Source: JAICMB01 sp963838885
GTDB taxonomy: Bacteria > Acidobacteriota > Terriglobia > Bryobacterales > Bryobacteraceae
NCBI GenBank assembly: GCA_963838885.1
Contig: CAWITB010000004.1
Coordinates: 124,001-188,000, forward strand
Length of the DNA: 64,000 nt
Direction of reading: 5' to 3'
Shown: positions 18,341 to 26,939 of the stretch, one piece after another
How positions within the stretch are numbered: the stretch's first letter is position 1
Layout of the letters: each line of letters starts with the position of its first letter
Notes under the pieces: generated by a model
Told to the model about the DNA's origin: nothing
Database searches by the model: none
What the model saw: only the letters and a program-made list of their open reading frames with translations
Program-made: the position numbers and the translations under genes

Positions 18341-19819
18341 ATGCCCCGCTCCCCCAGCCTCTCCGAACAAATCTTCAACTACGCCATGCGCTACGCCGCG
18401 CCATTCGCCTCCGAGCTCGGCCACGCCTGGGCCGCCATCCCCGCCGGCCCCCTCACCCACGAGCCCCTCTCCCTTACCTCCTCCCGCTTCCGCGAATGGC
18501 TCGCCCACGGCTTCCACCACGAACACGGCATCTTTCCCACGCCCCATTCCCTCCGCCACGCCATCTCCCTGCTCCAAGCTCACGCCCGCTTCTCCGCCCG
18601 CCCGCGCCAAGAAATCTTCACCCGTATCGGCTGGCGCGGCGACCCGCTCTGCCCCCGCTCCGTCCTCATCGATCTCGCCAATCCCGACCGCGAGATTGTC
18701 GAAATCGACCGCGAAAGCTGGCGCCTTCACTCCAACGATGGCTCGCGATTCCGCCTCTCGCCCGGCGCCCGCCCCCTCCCGCGCCCGCAGCGCCATTCCG
18801 CGCCGCCATTTGAGCGGCTCCAGTCCGTACTCAACCTCAACGCCTCTTCCCCGGCCTATCGCCGCATGCTTTCCTGGCTCTTCGCCGCCCTGCGCCCCAC
18901 CGGCCCCTATCCCGTCCTCATCCTCACCGGCCCTCCGTGCAGCGGCAAATCCACCGCCGCCCGCATCCTCCGCGGCCTACTAGACCCCGCCGCCGCCCCC
19001 TTCGACGCTCTCCCGCAGACCGAGCGCGAGCTCTTCTTCCTCGCTCTCCACAACCGCGTCCTCGCCTTCGATCGCGTCTCCCGCCTCTCCCCCGCCATCT
19101 CGACCGCGCTCGCCCGCGTCTCCACCGGAACCGCCTTCACTCATCGCGGCCCCCACCTTTCCGATCCGTCTCTGCGCTTCCCCATCGAGCGCCCCGTTAT
19201 CCTCACCGTCCCCTACGCCGATTCCGCCGCCCCCAACTGGACCCGCCACGGCGCTCTCGCAAATCTCGCCATCGCCGTCGACCTCCAGGCCATCTCCTCA
19301 CAACGCATGCGCCCCCGCTCCGAAGTGCTGCGCGATTTCGATACCGCCGCGCCCCACATTCTCTCCGATCTCTGCAACGCCGTCAGCGCCGCCCTCGCCG
19401 ATTCCACGGCCACCGTCGCCCCCCTTTCCGGCCGTCCCGCCGAAATCCACCGCTGGATCGCCAACGCCGCGCCGGCCCTCGGCTTGACCCTTGAGGATGT
19501 AAACTCCGCCCTCTCCGCCGATCCCCTCGTCCGCGTCCTCACTTCCTTGCTCGGCCAGGATGGTGACGGGCACGGTGACCAGGGTGGAGAATGGACCGGC
19601 TCCGCCGCCGAACTCCTCCAGATCCTCCAAAACAACGCCGTCCCCGATCTTCCCGCCACGCCCAAAGGCCTCTCCCAGCGCCTCCACAAAATGCCGCTCG
19701 CGATCTTCGGCATCACCCTCACCCATCGCCTCACTCATGAAGACCGCCTCCTGAAAATCGCCGCGACGCATCGCTCTTACGATGCCTCGCCGGAGAAACA
19801 ATTATGCGTAGCGAACTAA
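18341..19819 (+). CDS. Orphan phage/plasmid primase-type ATPase
   Basis: A 492-residue protein with a P-loop LILTGPPCSGKSTAARIL at about residues 193-210, a Walker B-like LHNRVLAFDRVSRLS near 240-250 and LRFPIERPVILTVPYADSA beyond. The C-terminal ~80 residues (EWTGSAAELLQIL ... LPATPKGLSQRLHK) resemble the winged-helix end domain of D5-type primase/helicase proteins of phages and integrative elements. The N-terminal primase catalytic motifs were not seen. No replication, capsid or integrase genes accompany it, so it looks like the survivor of a mobile element. Codon use is strongly C-ending compared with its neighbours. Confidence 0.5.
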   Translation: MPRSPSLSEQIFNYAMRYAAPFASELGHAWAAIPAGPLTHEPLSLTSSRFREWLAHGFHHEHGIFPTPHSLRHAISLLQAHARFSARPRQEIFTRIGWRGDPLCPRSVLIDLANPDREIVEIDRESWRLHSNDGSRFRLSPGARPLPRPQRHSAPPFERLQSVLNLNASSPAYRRMLSWLFAALRPTGPYPVLILTGPPCSGKSTAARILRGLLDPAAAPFDALPQTERELFFLALHNRVLAFDRVSRLSPAISTALARVSTGTAFTHRGPHLSDPSLRFPIERPVILTVPYADSAAPNWTRHGALANLAIAVDLQAISSQRMRPRSEVLRDFDTAAPHILSDLCNAVSAALADSTATVAPLSGRPAEIHRWIANAAPALGLTLEDVNSALSADPLVRVLTSLLGQDGDGHGDQGGEWTGSAAELLQILQNNAVPDLPATPKGLSQRLHKMPLAIFGITLTHRLTHEDRLLKIAATHRSYDASPEKQLCVAN

Positions 19820-20104
19820 AGCGGCTCAATGGCTTATATCGCACACTACGGAACCGTCTCCTCGCCTGTTTCCGTGTTGGCGCTGACGCCGCGGATGCGC
19901 ATGCCACCACCCCCCGCGCCAGCCATGCCGGTCCGGAACGGAGTATCGGTACAGAATGCGCGCGACAACGTTGCTTTCTCCAGGCGAAAGGCTCAAAATG
20001 GCACTGGGTACCAACCCTGCTCGTGCCTTCGGCCTGAGGCTAGGCTCTGCAGGCGATTGGCATCGCAAAAGGGACCGATTAACGGCTGGCGGCGGGTAAA
20101 GGAT

Positions 20105-20182
20105 TGGACGCATGAACGGTGGGACTTAGCACCGTTGGTCGATTTACAGTCGGCTGCGTTCAACCACTCTGCCAAATGCGCC
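20105..20182 (-). tRNA. tRNA-Tyr-like sequence, anticodon GTA, atypical structure
   Basis: Read on the minus strand, the 5' part matches a tRNA: acceptor GGCGCAT, D-arm segment GGCAGAGTGGTTGAACGC and anticodon loop CTGTAAA with anticodon GTA for Tyr. The anticodon stem has one C-A mismatch. Downstream there is a perfect 7-bp hairpin AACGGTG / CACCGTT with an 8-base loop, then ATGCGTC, which can close the acceptor stem (one G-U), followed by CCA. A canonical T-arm with TTCRA is missing, so the molecule lacks either the T-arm or the long variable arm expected for Tyr. It may be a degenerate tRNA or a mobile-element tRNA. Confidence 0.45.
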
Positions 20183-20261
20183 ACGCAATAACCGAGTTGT
20201 GGCCAGCAGCTCCGGTTTGAAAGGAACGGCCCTTTGCTTTGTTGTGCATCTACGTCATTGT

Positions 20262-20306
20262 GCAATATTGCATAGTTCCTGTAAGAGCTAAAAATGCAAT
20301 TTTGCA
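20262..20306. promoter_or_regulatory. Tandem palindromic operators TGCAA-N2-TTGCA
   Basis: Two copies of the 12-bp palindrome TGCAA-N2-TTGCA lie at 20262-20273 and 20295-20306. Their starts are 33 bases (about three helix turns) apart, just before the toxin gene. Spacing and position suit cooperative binding by the XRE protein of the operon. Binding is inferred. Confidence 0.6.
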
Positions 20307-20333
20307 TTGCTTTTGGGTCAGTGTGACGGTATT

Positions 20334-20714
20334 ATGGGCTTGTGGAGATTCATGGACTACTACTCCCCGGCGGGAAACAACCTGATCGAAGGGTGGTATC
20401 AGGATCTTCCAGAGGAGGCCCAGGCCGAATTCGACGTGGCCCTCAAGACCTTGTCGATTGCCGAGGACTGGAAGGGCATGTCGGAATTTAAAAACTTAGG
20501 GCGAAGCGGATTATGCGAGATCCGCTTTAGCGCGAGGAAGGTTCAATATCGCCCGGCCGGTTTTTTTGGTCCCGGAGTGAGGTGCTTTTCAATTTACGTC
20601 GGATGCTACAAGAAAGGGAAGGTCTACAATCCCCCTGATGCATTCGATCTGGCGATAAAACGCAGAGGCAACGTCTTGCGGGGGGAGGGATCATTGCGTG
20701 AACGCTTTATATAG
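20334..20714 (+). CDS. HigB/RelE-like toxin (phage Gp49-type)
   Basis: About 126 residues from the ATG at 20334 (MGLWRFMDYYSPAG). Features of the family are NLIEGWYQDLPEEAQAEFDVALKTL, then the central SGLCEIRFSARKVQYRPAGFF and GCYKKGKVYNPPDAFDLAIKR. The upstream TTG at 20307 falls in the operator and is rejected; ATG 20352 is an alternative with GGAG in front. HigB toxins cut ribosome-bound mRNA. The stop overlaps the next gene by 17 bases. The order toxin-antitoxin is that of higBA. Confidence 0.75.
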   Translation: MGLWRFMDYYSPAGNNLIEGWYQDLPEEAQAEFDVALKTLSIAEDWKGMSEFKNLGRSGLCEIRFSARKVQYRPAGFFGPGVRCFSIYVGCYKKGKVYNPPDAFDLAIKRRGNVLRGEGSLRERFI

Positions 20715-21342
20715 TTTGTGGGAGAAGCTAACTCGAAGTAAGAAATATCGAGAATCATTCGCTGCGTCAGTCGCGAAGCGGATGATTCCGGTACAGATTC
20801 GCGTGCTGCGTAAACAGCGTGGCTGGTCCCAGGAGGAATTAGCTAAACAGTCAAAAATAAGCCAGGGCGTCATATCTCGCGCCGAAGATCCCGACTACGG
20901 CAATTTGTCGATCAATACGCTGACCAGAATAGCGTCCGGCTTTGACTGCGCCTTCATTGCTCATTTCGTTCCGTTCAGCAAACTCGGCAATTGGTATTCC
21001 GATCTGACCAATGAAAAGACCCTTCAAGTACCTAGTTTTGAAAATGATCGTGGGTTCGGCCCCTCGAGCCTTGATGCGCGCCTACAAAGTGTTTCGGCCT
21101 TCCCTAGCACTGCGATCAATACGTTGTCGCATGGCGCGAGGAATACGCTGCACAGCGCGAACCTTCGCTTTATAGAAACAGGTCCCCAGGAGGGCAATGG
21201 TGGTTTAGTAAACCAATATGCCGAATGGCGCGCGCCCATCGTTACATTCTCCAAACTAACCAAAATTCCTCCTACCGCCGCGACCACGAATTATCAGCAT
21301 TCTTACGGTCTAGGCTTAGAGAAAACGAGTAAATATGCCTAA
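20698..21342 (+). CDS. XRE-family HTH antitoxin/repressor with long C-terminal tail
   Basis: A 214-residue protein with a GTG start overlapping the toxin. The HTH_XRE domain covers about residues 33-85 (IRVLRKQRGWSQEELAKQS ... GVISRAEDPDYGNLSINTLTRIASGFD). HFVPFSKLGNWYSDL follows, then a low-complexity tail rich in Ser, Thr and Asn that I do not recognise. It is twice the usual length of HigA. It is the likely binder of the TGCAA-N2-TTGCA palindromes. It overlaps the DUF3467 gene by 8 bases. Confidence 0.75.
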   Translation: MNALYSLWEKLTRSKKYRESFAASVAKRMIPVQIRVLRKQRGWSQEELAKQSKISQGVISRAEDPDYGNLSINTLTRIASGFDCAFIAHFVPFSKLGNWYSDLTNEKTLQVPSFENDRGFGPSSLDARLQSVSAFPSTAINTLSHGARNTLHSANLRFIETGPQEGNGGLVNQYAEWRAPIVTFSKLTKIPPTAATTNYQHSYGLGLEKTSKYA

Positions 21343-21748
21343 TCAAGAAAACTCGGAAAAGGCAGAGGGTGCATACGGAAAACACGGACCGGTGCAGAAC
21401 GTTCAGTTCACGACTAAGATCGAGCCACCGGATGCATATGTTTATTCTAATGTAGCCGGGATGACGATCTCGCCATGGGACATCCGAATTCATTTTGCTG
21501 ACGTCGTTCCAACTGCCGGCGGCGGAGAAGCCAAGGCAAAGACGGTGGTCGGTGTCTTAATGCCGCCTGAACATGCGGCAGCGCTGACGCTTCTACTAAT
21601 GACGCAACTAGCAAACTTTGAGCGACAGTTCGGCCCCATTCGGCATCCGAGATGGGCCGGCTTACGCGCCAGCGCCCAGCAAGAACTCGATGCAGAAATC
21701 GGTGCAGAACTGGCGGAAGAATCCAGCGGACAGGAGCCACAGCCTTAA
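21335..21748 (+). CDS. DUF3467 protein, third gene of the TA operon
   Basis: A 137-residue protein with the DUF3467 pattern: VYSNVAGMTISPWDIRIHFADV, then VGVLMPPEHAAALTLLLMTQLANFERQFGPIR. The N-terminal ~35 and C-terminal ~30 residues are charged and probably disordered. The function of DUF3467 is not known to me. Overlap with the XRE gene places it in the toxin-antitoxin operon, so it may modulate toxin or antitoxin. That is inference. Confidence 0.75.
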   Translation: MPNQENSEKAEGAYGKHGPVQNVQFTTKIEPPDAYVYSNVAGMTISPWDIRIHFADVVPTAGGGEAKAKTVVGVLMPPEHAAALTLLLMTQLANFERQFGPIRHPRWAGLRASAQQELDAEIGAELAEESSGQEPQP

Positions 21749-22078
21749 AAAGGAATCAGCAACCGTAAAAAAGGGAATAGCGACTACCGACAGCGCAACC
21801 CGGTAACACAAATCGCCAACCTAGATCTGCTTGCCTTTCACCACCCTCCCCGCGTGCCGGGCGCCTCTCCCCCAGTCCGGATGCTAAACTCATACTCGGG
21901 GATGGAACCACCTCCTTCCCGCGCGTCCGCCTCGCGGCGTCCACAACCGATAAGGCCCGGCCGCCGCCGACGATCGACAAGCAAACCGAGCGCCGACCGG
22001 CAAAGGAAGAAACACCTATGATCCAAGATCTTACCCGTGCGCCTCAAACAGACGCCGCGTTCTCGCGCCCATGCCGCT
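21749..22078. other. Intergenic region, nothing recognised
   Basis: About 330 bases between the convergent DUF3467 and rlmH genes. Minus-strand frames of 70-100 codons are Arg/Gly-rich and overlap each other, typical of chance frames in GC-rich DNA. No hairpin followed by a T run was found. Confidence 0.45.
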
Positions 22079-22498
22079 TCACTTCGAATACGGATGCCCC
22101 CGCAGCACCGTGAACGCGCGATAGATCTGTTCACTTAACATGACTCGCGTCAATTCATGCGCAAACGTCATCGCCGACAAAGACAGCAGCGCGTCCGCTT
22201 TCTCGCGCCACCCCAGCGGATACCCGCTCGCTCCGCCAATCGTGAACACCACATCGCGGCTCTCCTGTTCCGCTTTCGCGATGAACTCCGCGAACTTGAA
22301 CGAGTCGAGCGTCCTGCCCTCCGGATCGAGCAGGACCTTCGTCGCCGCCGCATGTCTGCTCCACAAATCGAAGCGCGCCGGATGAATCTCCCTCATCGCG
22401 CAGCGCGCATACCGTTCCGTCCGCTTCATGTATTCCGCCGCCATCGCGTTAGCGTGGGCGTCGCGCGGCTTGCCAATATAGTAAAGGAAGACTTTCAT
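22079..22498 (-). CDS. rlmH: 23S rRNA (pseudouridine1915-N3)-methyltransferase RlmH
   Basis: A 139-residue SPOUT methyltransferase. RlmH motifs: MKVFLYYIGKPRDAHANAMAAEYMKR, VLLDPEGRTLDSFKFAEFI, VVFTIGGASGYPLGW (SAM-binding knot), and the C-terminal ALSLSAMTFAHELTRVMLSEQIYRAFTVLRGHPYSK region. It methylates pseudouridine 1915 in helix 69 of assembled 70S ribosomes. Slightly shorter than the E. coli enzyme (155 residues) but complete. It is divergent from the GH127 gene, with 5 bases between start codons. Confidence 0.93.
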   Translation of the reverse strand: MKVFLYYIGKPRDAHANAMAAEYMKRTERYARCAMREIHPARFDLWSRHAAATKVLLDPEGRTLDSFKFAEFIAKAEQESRDVVFTIGGASGYPLGWREKADALLSLSAMTFAHELTRVMLSEQIYRAFTVLRGHPYSK

Positions 22499-22503
22499 CG
22501 CAA

Positions 22504-24414
22504 ATGAAATGCTGCTGCATCGCCGTACTGCTGGCGCTTCCGTGTCACGCGGCGAATCGTCCGCCCCTACAGCCTAACGCCTTCTACCAGCTTCCGCTCG
22601 GCGCCGTGAAGCCCCAAGGCTGGTTGCGGCGGCAGCTCCAGATTCAGGCCAACGGCCTCTCCGGCCACATCGACGAATTCTGGCCCGATCTCCAAAACAG
22701 CGGCTGGCTCGGCAAGTCCGGCGAAAGCTGGGAGCGCGGTCCCTATTACATGGACGGCCTCGTGCCCCTTGCCTATTTGCTCGACGACCCCGAGCTGTTG
22801 CAAAAGGCCAACAAATGGGTCGACTGGACACTCGACCATCAGCGGCCCGACGGCTCCATCGGTCCCGAAAGTAATAAGGACTGGTGGCCCAACATGATCG
22901 TCCTGAAGGCGCTGACTCAATTTCAGGAAGCCACTGGCGATCCGCGCGTCATCCCGCTCATGCAGCGCTATTTCGAATATCAAGCCGCGCAGCTCGCCGC
23001 AAACCCGCTCAAGAGCTGGGCGCAGTACCGATGGGAAGACGAGATCCTCACCATCGAATGGCTTTACAACCGCACCGGCGACCCCAAGCTGTTAGACCTC
23101 GCCAAGGCCCTCCACGCGCAAGGCTACGACTGGAAAGCGCAGTTCGCCGATTTCCCCTACCATGACAAACTCACCGCCAAAGACCAGATCAATCTCAAGA
23201 CCCACGTCGTGAACAATGCCATGGCGCTGAAAGCCTCCGCTGTGTGGTGGCTCCTCAGCGGCGATAAATCGGACCACGACGCCGTCTATCGCCAGCTCGA
23301 CGAAATGGATAGGTATCATCTGCTCGCCAACGGCGTTCACAGTGGCGACGAGCATTACGCCGGCCACGATCCCACGCAAGGCACGGAGCTGTGCGCCGTG
23401 GTCGAAGGCATGTTCTCGTTCGAAGAAATGATGGCCATACTCGGCGATCCCGCCTTCGGCGATCGTGAAGAGAAGATCGCCTACAACCCGCTACCGGGCG
23501 CTTTCAGCGGCGACATGTGGGCGCATCAATACGATCAGCAGGCCAACCAGGCGCTTGTGGACGTGAATCGTCGCCATTGGGTCGACAACGGACCGAACTC
23601 GAACATCTTCGGACTGGAGCCGAATTTTGGCTGTTGCACGGCGAATTACCACCAGGGCTTCCCCAAATTCATCGAGAATCTTTGGATGGCAGTTCCCGGC
23701 GGAGGCCTCGCGGCCGTCTTCTACGGTCCCAGCAAAGTCGAAACCGCGCTCGCGGACGGGATCAAAATTGCCATCACGGAGGAAACCGAATATCCTTTCA
23801 GGGACAAGATCCGGCTGCTCGTCGAACCGGAAAAACCGGCCGAGTTTCCGCTCGTATTGCGAATTCCCGCCTGGGCCGATCGCGCCGCCATCGACGTCAA
23901 CGGCCAGCCCGTCGCCGACGTCAAGCCGGGCGCGTTCCATACCATTCGCCGGACCTGGAAAGCCGGCGATCGGGTCGACTTATATTTCCCGATGCGCGTC
24001 CGCGCCACGCGCTGGTATCACTACTCAGTCGCGCTCGAACGCGGGCCGCTGGTCTTCTCTCTCAAAATCGGCGAAGATTGGGAGCGCATCAAGAGCCAAG
24101 GGCCGGCCTCCGACTGGAAAGTAGAGCCGAACACGCCCTGGAACTACGGCCTGATCCTCGACACGACGCGTCCCGGTAAATCCATTCAGACGATTGAGCG
24201 CCCCGTCGGCGATTTTCCGTTCACGCCCGCCGCCGCCCCCGTCGAACTGCAGGTGAAAGGCCGCAAGCTGACGCACTGGACGCTGGTCGACGGCTCCGCC
24301 GGCGCCCTTCCCGGAAGCCCCAACTTCAGTATGCAGCCGGTCGAGACGCTGACCTTGATCCCTTACGGCTGCGCCAAGCTGCGCATCACGGAATTCCCGG
24401 TTTTGCTAAGATAA
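22504..24414 (+). CDS. Secreted GH127-family (DUF1680) beta-L-arabinofuranosidase
   Basis: A 636-residue protein with a Cys-rich signal peptide (MKCCCIAVLLALPCHAA). An alpha/alpha barrel spans roughly residues 30-430. Motifs include SGESWERGPYYMDGLVPLAYLL, the catalytic-region TELCAVVEGMFSFEEMMAILGD (Glu, zinc ligand) and FGCCTANYHQGFPKF with the Cys pair of the GH127 zinc-thiolate site. A beta-sandwich C-terminus follows. The family releases L-arabinofuranose from plant or hydroxyproline-linked glycans. Its position fits the other polysaccharide enzymes of the window. Confidence 0.85.
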   Translation: MKCCCIAVLLALPCHAANRPPLQPNAFYQLPLGAVKPQGWLRRQLQIQANGLSGHIDEFWPDLQNSGWLGKSGESWERGPYYMDGLVPLAYLLDDPELLQKANKWVDWTLDHQRPDGSIGPESNKDWWPNMIVLKALTQFQEATGDPRVIPLMQRYFEYQAAQLAANPLKSWAQYRWEDEILTIEWLYNRTGDPKLLDLAKALHAQGYDWKAQFADFPYHDKLTAKDQINLKTHVVNNAMALKASAVWWLLSGDKSDHDAVYRQLDEMDRYHLLANGVHSGDEHYAGHDPTQGTELCAVVEGMFSFEEMMAILGDPAFGDREEKIAYNPLPGAFSGDMWAHQYDQQANQALVDVNRRHWVDNGPNSNIFGLEPNFGCCTANYHQGFPKFIENLWMAVPGGGLAAVFYGPSKVETALADGIKIAITEETEYPFRDKIRLLVEPEKPAEFPLVLRIPAWADRAAIDVNGQPVADVKPGAFHTIRRTWKAGDRVDLYFPMRVRATRWYHYSVALERGPLVFSLKIGEDWERIKSQGPASDWKVEPNTPWNYGLILDTTRPGKSIQTIERPVGDFPFTPAAAPVELQVKGRKLTHWTLVDGSAGALPGSPNFSMQPVETLTLIPYGCAKLRITEFPVLLR

Positions 24415-24422
24415 ACCCGCTT

Positions 24423-26099
24423 ATGTCCGCCGTTGCAGTTCCCACGATGTTGCCCGATCTTCTGATCCTCACCCCCGACGGAAAAACCCGCACGCTTTCG
24501 CTCGACCGCGACCGCTTCACGCTCGGCCGCGCCAATGTGAACGAGCTTTGTTACCCCGATGATGCGGGCCTTTCGCGGCAGCACCTGGCATTCGAGAAAA
24601 GCGGCGATTCGTGGATCGTCCACGACCTCGGAAGCAAAAACGGAACCTTCGTGAACGGCACGCGAATTACGGGGCCGCGGACGTTGGGTCCCAACGACCG
24701 CGTTACCGCCGGCCATCTGGCCATGGAGTTCGCAAACCGCGCCGCCTCCTTCGATAACACCGTCGTGTTTGTCGAAGGACCGGCGGAGGAGCCAACCACT
24801 TCAACCCTCGTCGCCAGTCTCGGCGACGTCTTGTCAAAAGAAAAGGAACTGGGCGGCGCCGCCCAAATGCGCGCTCTCATCGAAGCCGGCCGCGAGCTTG
24901 CCGGGCACATGGAATTGGGCCGGCTCTTCGATCTGATCCTCAACAAATCCATTGATGCGGTCGGGGCTTCGCGCGGCGTCCTCATGACGCTGGAGGGCGA
25001 GAATCTGGTGGTGCGCGCCGCCCGCGGCGAGGGATTGCGCATTAGCGCCGCCGTCCGCGACCGCGTCCTCAAGAACAAAGAATCCCTGCTCGTGCGCGAC
25101 GCCCGTCTCGACGCCGCTCTCGCCGGTCGCATGAGCATCGTCGAGCAGCAGATCCGCAGCATGCTCGCCGTACCGCTGCAGACCGAAGGCCGCGTGATCG
25201 GCCTGGTCTATGTCGACTCGCCCTTCTTCGTCCGAGAATTCAAGGAACAGGATCTGAACCTGCTCACCGTCATGGCGAACATTGCGGCCGTTCGCATCGA
25301 GCATGCGCGGCTGGCCGAAGTCGAGCAGGCCGAGCGGTTGATGTCAAAGGAGCTGCAACAGGCTTACGACATCCAGCGCCGCCTGCTGCCCGAAAAGGCG
25401 CCCGAAATAGCCGGTCTCGATCTGGCCGGCTACAACGCTCCCTGCCGCGGAGTGGGCGGCGACTATTACGATTTCATCTCCTGCGTGGACGGCCGCGTGG
25501 CCTTGCTGGTCGGCGATGTGGCGGGCAAGGGAATGCCGGCGGCGCTGCTGATGTCGAACCTGCAGGCCCGCGCCCAGGTTTTGTTCGACGATCCCACCGA
25601 TCTGGCGGCCTTGGTCGCGCGTTTGAATCGCGTGCTCAAGACAAGCTGCCCCGGCAATCGCTTCGTCACGTTTTTTGTCGGCGTCATCCATCCGGCGACG
25701 GGCGAAATGACCTATGTGAACGGCGGCCATAATCCGCCCATGCTGGTGCGCCGCGACGGAAGCGTCGAAATGCTCGAAACCACAGGCCCTATCCTCGGAA
25801 TTCTTCCCAAAGCGGAGTTTCAGGAGAAGAGCTGTTGTCTCGCCGAAGGCGACGCGGTTCTTCTGTACAGCGATGGCGCCACCGAGGCCTGCGGTCCGGG
25901 CGCGGACGAAGAATTTGGGGAGACCCGTCTCGCCGCGATCGCCTCCGAGCTGCGCGCCTACCCCGCGCAAACGCTGATCGATGGTATTCAGCAGCGCCTC
26001 TACGCCTACATGCAAGGCGCCCCGCCCGCCGACGATATCACGTTGGTCGTCGCGCGGCGAACGGCAGCGCCGACCACCCCCAGTGAAGACACCCGTTAA
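24423..26099 (+). CDS. FHA-GAF-PP2C (SpoIIE/RsbU-like) serine phosphatase
   Basis: A 558-residue cytoplasmic signalling protein. An FHA domain occupies about residues 25-100 (FTLGRANVNELC, LSRQHLAF, LGSKNGTFVNG) and binds phosphothreonine. A GAF domain follows at about 160-300 (ELGRLFDLILNKSIDAVGASRGVLM ... AVPLQTEGRVIGLVYVDS). The PP2C SpoIIE-type phosphatase spans about 330-550, with metal Asp residues in GVGGDYYDF, LVGDVAGKGMPAALLM, LLYSDGATEA and PADDITLVV. This design usually controls a sigma-factor partner switch. No anti-sigma genes adjoin. It starts 8 bases after GH127. Confidence 0.9.
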   Translation: MSAVAVPTMLPDLLILTPDGKTRTLSLDRDRFTLGRANVNELCYPDDAGLSRQHLAFEKSGDSWIVHDLGSKNGTFVNGTRITGPRTLGPNDRVTAGHLAMEFANRAASFDNTVVFVEGPAEEPTTSTLVASLGDVLSKEKELGGAAQMRALIEAGRELAGHMELGRLFDLILNKSIDAVGASRGVLMTLEGENLVVRAARGEGLRISAAVRDRVLKNKESLLVRDARLDAALAGRMSIVEQQIRSMLAVPLQTEGRVIGLVYVDSPFFVREFKEQDLNLLTVMANIAAVRIEHARLAEVEQAERLMSKELQQAYDIQRRLLPEKAPEIAGLDLAGYNAPCRGVGGDYYDFISCVDGRVALLVGDVAGKGMPAALLMSNLQARAQVLFDDPTDLAALVARLNRVLKTSCPGNRFVTFFVGVIHPATGEMTYVNGGHNPPMLVRRDGSVEMLETTGPILGILPKAEFQEKSCCLAEGDAVLLYSDGATEACGPGADEEFGETRLAAIASELRAYPAQTLIDGIQQRLYAYMQGAPPADDITLVVARRTAAPTTPSEDTR

Positions 26100-26169
26100 G
26101 CTGTTGTTGCTCTTCTGCCTCGCCGCAGGGCGGATGTGGGGCTCACGCCGAGGGGAGGCCGAAGGGCAA

Positions 26170-26650
26170 TGATCGCCGCACCTATCATTGGACGGAGTAC
26201 ACAACAGCCACGAAACGCCCGCCACAGTAGATCCTAAATCGTTGCGGAACATGATCGTGATGAATGCGGCCTATACATACTTTCTGGCCACCGCGCCGGA
26301 GGCGTTCTTAACCAGGTTGCGATCTCCGCAGACGAAGCTGGTCTCGCCTCATCTGCTTTATCGCGGCGGTGAACTCATCGATTACACGGTTGATGGAGAG
26401 CGGCGGGCTGTTGAATCCGCTTGGGATCTCAAAGGACGGCGTAGCGGCCTTTCCATCCTTCCGCAATGAACAGAAGCAACGGCTTGATCGGGCCATTCAG
26501 GAGCGCGGCAAGGCGCTTGGGGTTGGTGAGATTCAGCGGGCGGAGCCGCCGCCGAACAGGGAAGCGGAACGCATCGTCATCGTTTTCGGGCGTGCCCACG
26601 GCCGCTTTGTATGGGTGAGACGGCAAGCGCAATTTAGCCGAGGTCATCCG
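26170..26650 (+). pseudogene. Decayed M28 peptidase, C-terminal part
   Basis: One frame reads GVHNSHETPATVDPKSLR then NMIVMNAAYTYFLATAPEAF. This aligns with VETHHNSEDTPDRVDERSLR and DLAIMNAAYLYYIAAAGEP of the intact M28 gene at 11.8-13.8 kb. Further on another frame gives RAEPPPNREAERIVIV, matching PAPPDPQLAEARSIVV of the same protein. The N-terminal half, including most metal ligands, is absent and the frame is broken at least once. Confidence 0.7.
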
Positions 26651-26939
26651 AAAACGAAACCCCGCACGGTTACGTTAGGAGAATTCAGAATCGGAGTGTT
26701 TGTTACATTAATGGCTTTGGCTCGCAATTCCAATCTCTGCCGCTCCGTGAATACGAAGCCTTTCGATAAGCTGAGATCGGCTGTCGTTAATCCCGGCCCG
26801 CGAACGGTTCCGATGCCGCATGTTCCAAATGCCCAGCGGCGGGGCCGCGCTTCCCCCGCGTCCTGGAGCTGTCCTCGAAGTTATAAATGGTGAGTGGAAA
26901 TCCGCGCTGAACATGGCATGAACCAGGACGCCCCATCAC

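Noticed and set aside
19993..20307. Minus-strand reading frame of 104 codons
   Set aside because: It runs through the tRNA-Tyr-like sequence and the operator palindromes; LAEWLNAADCKSTNG is the usual translation of a tRNA.
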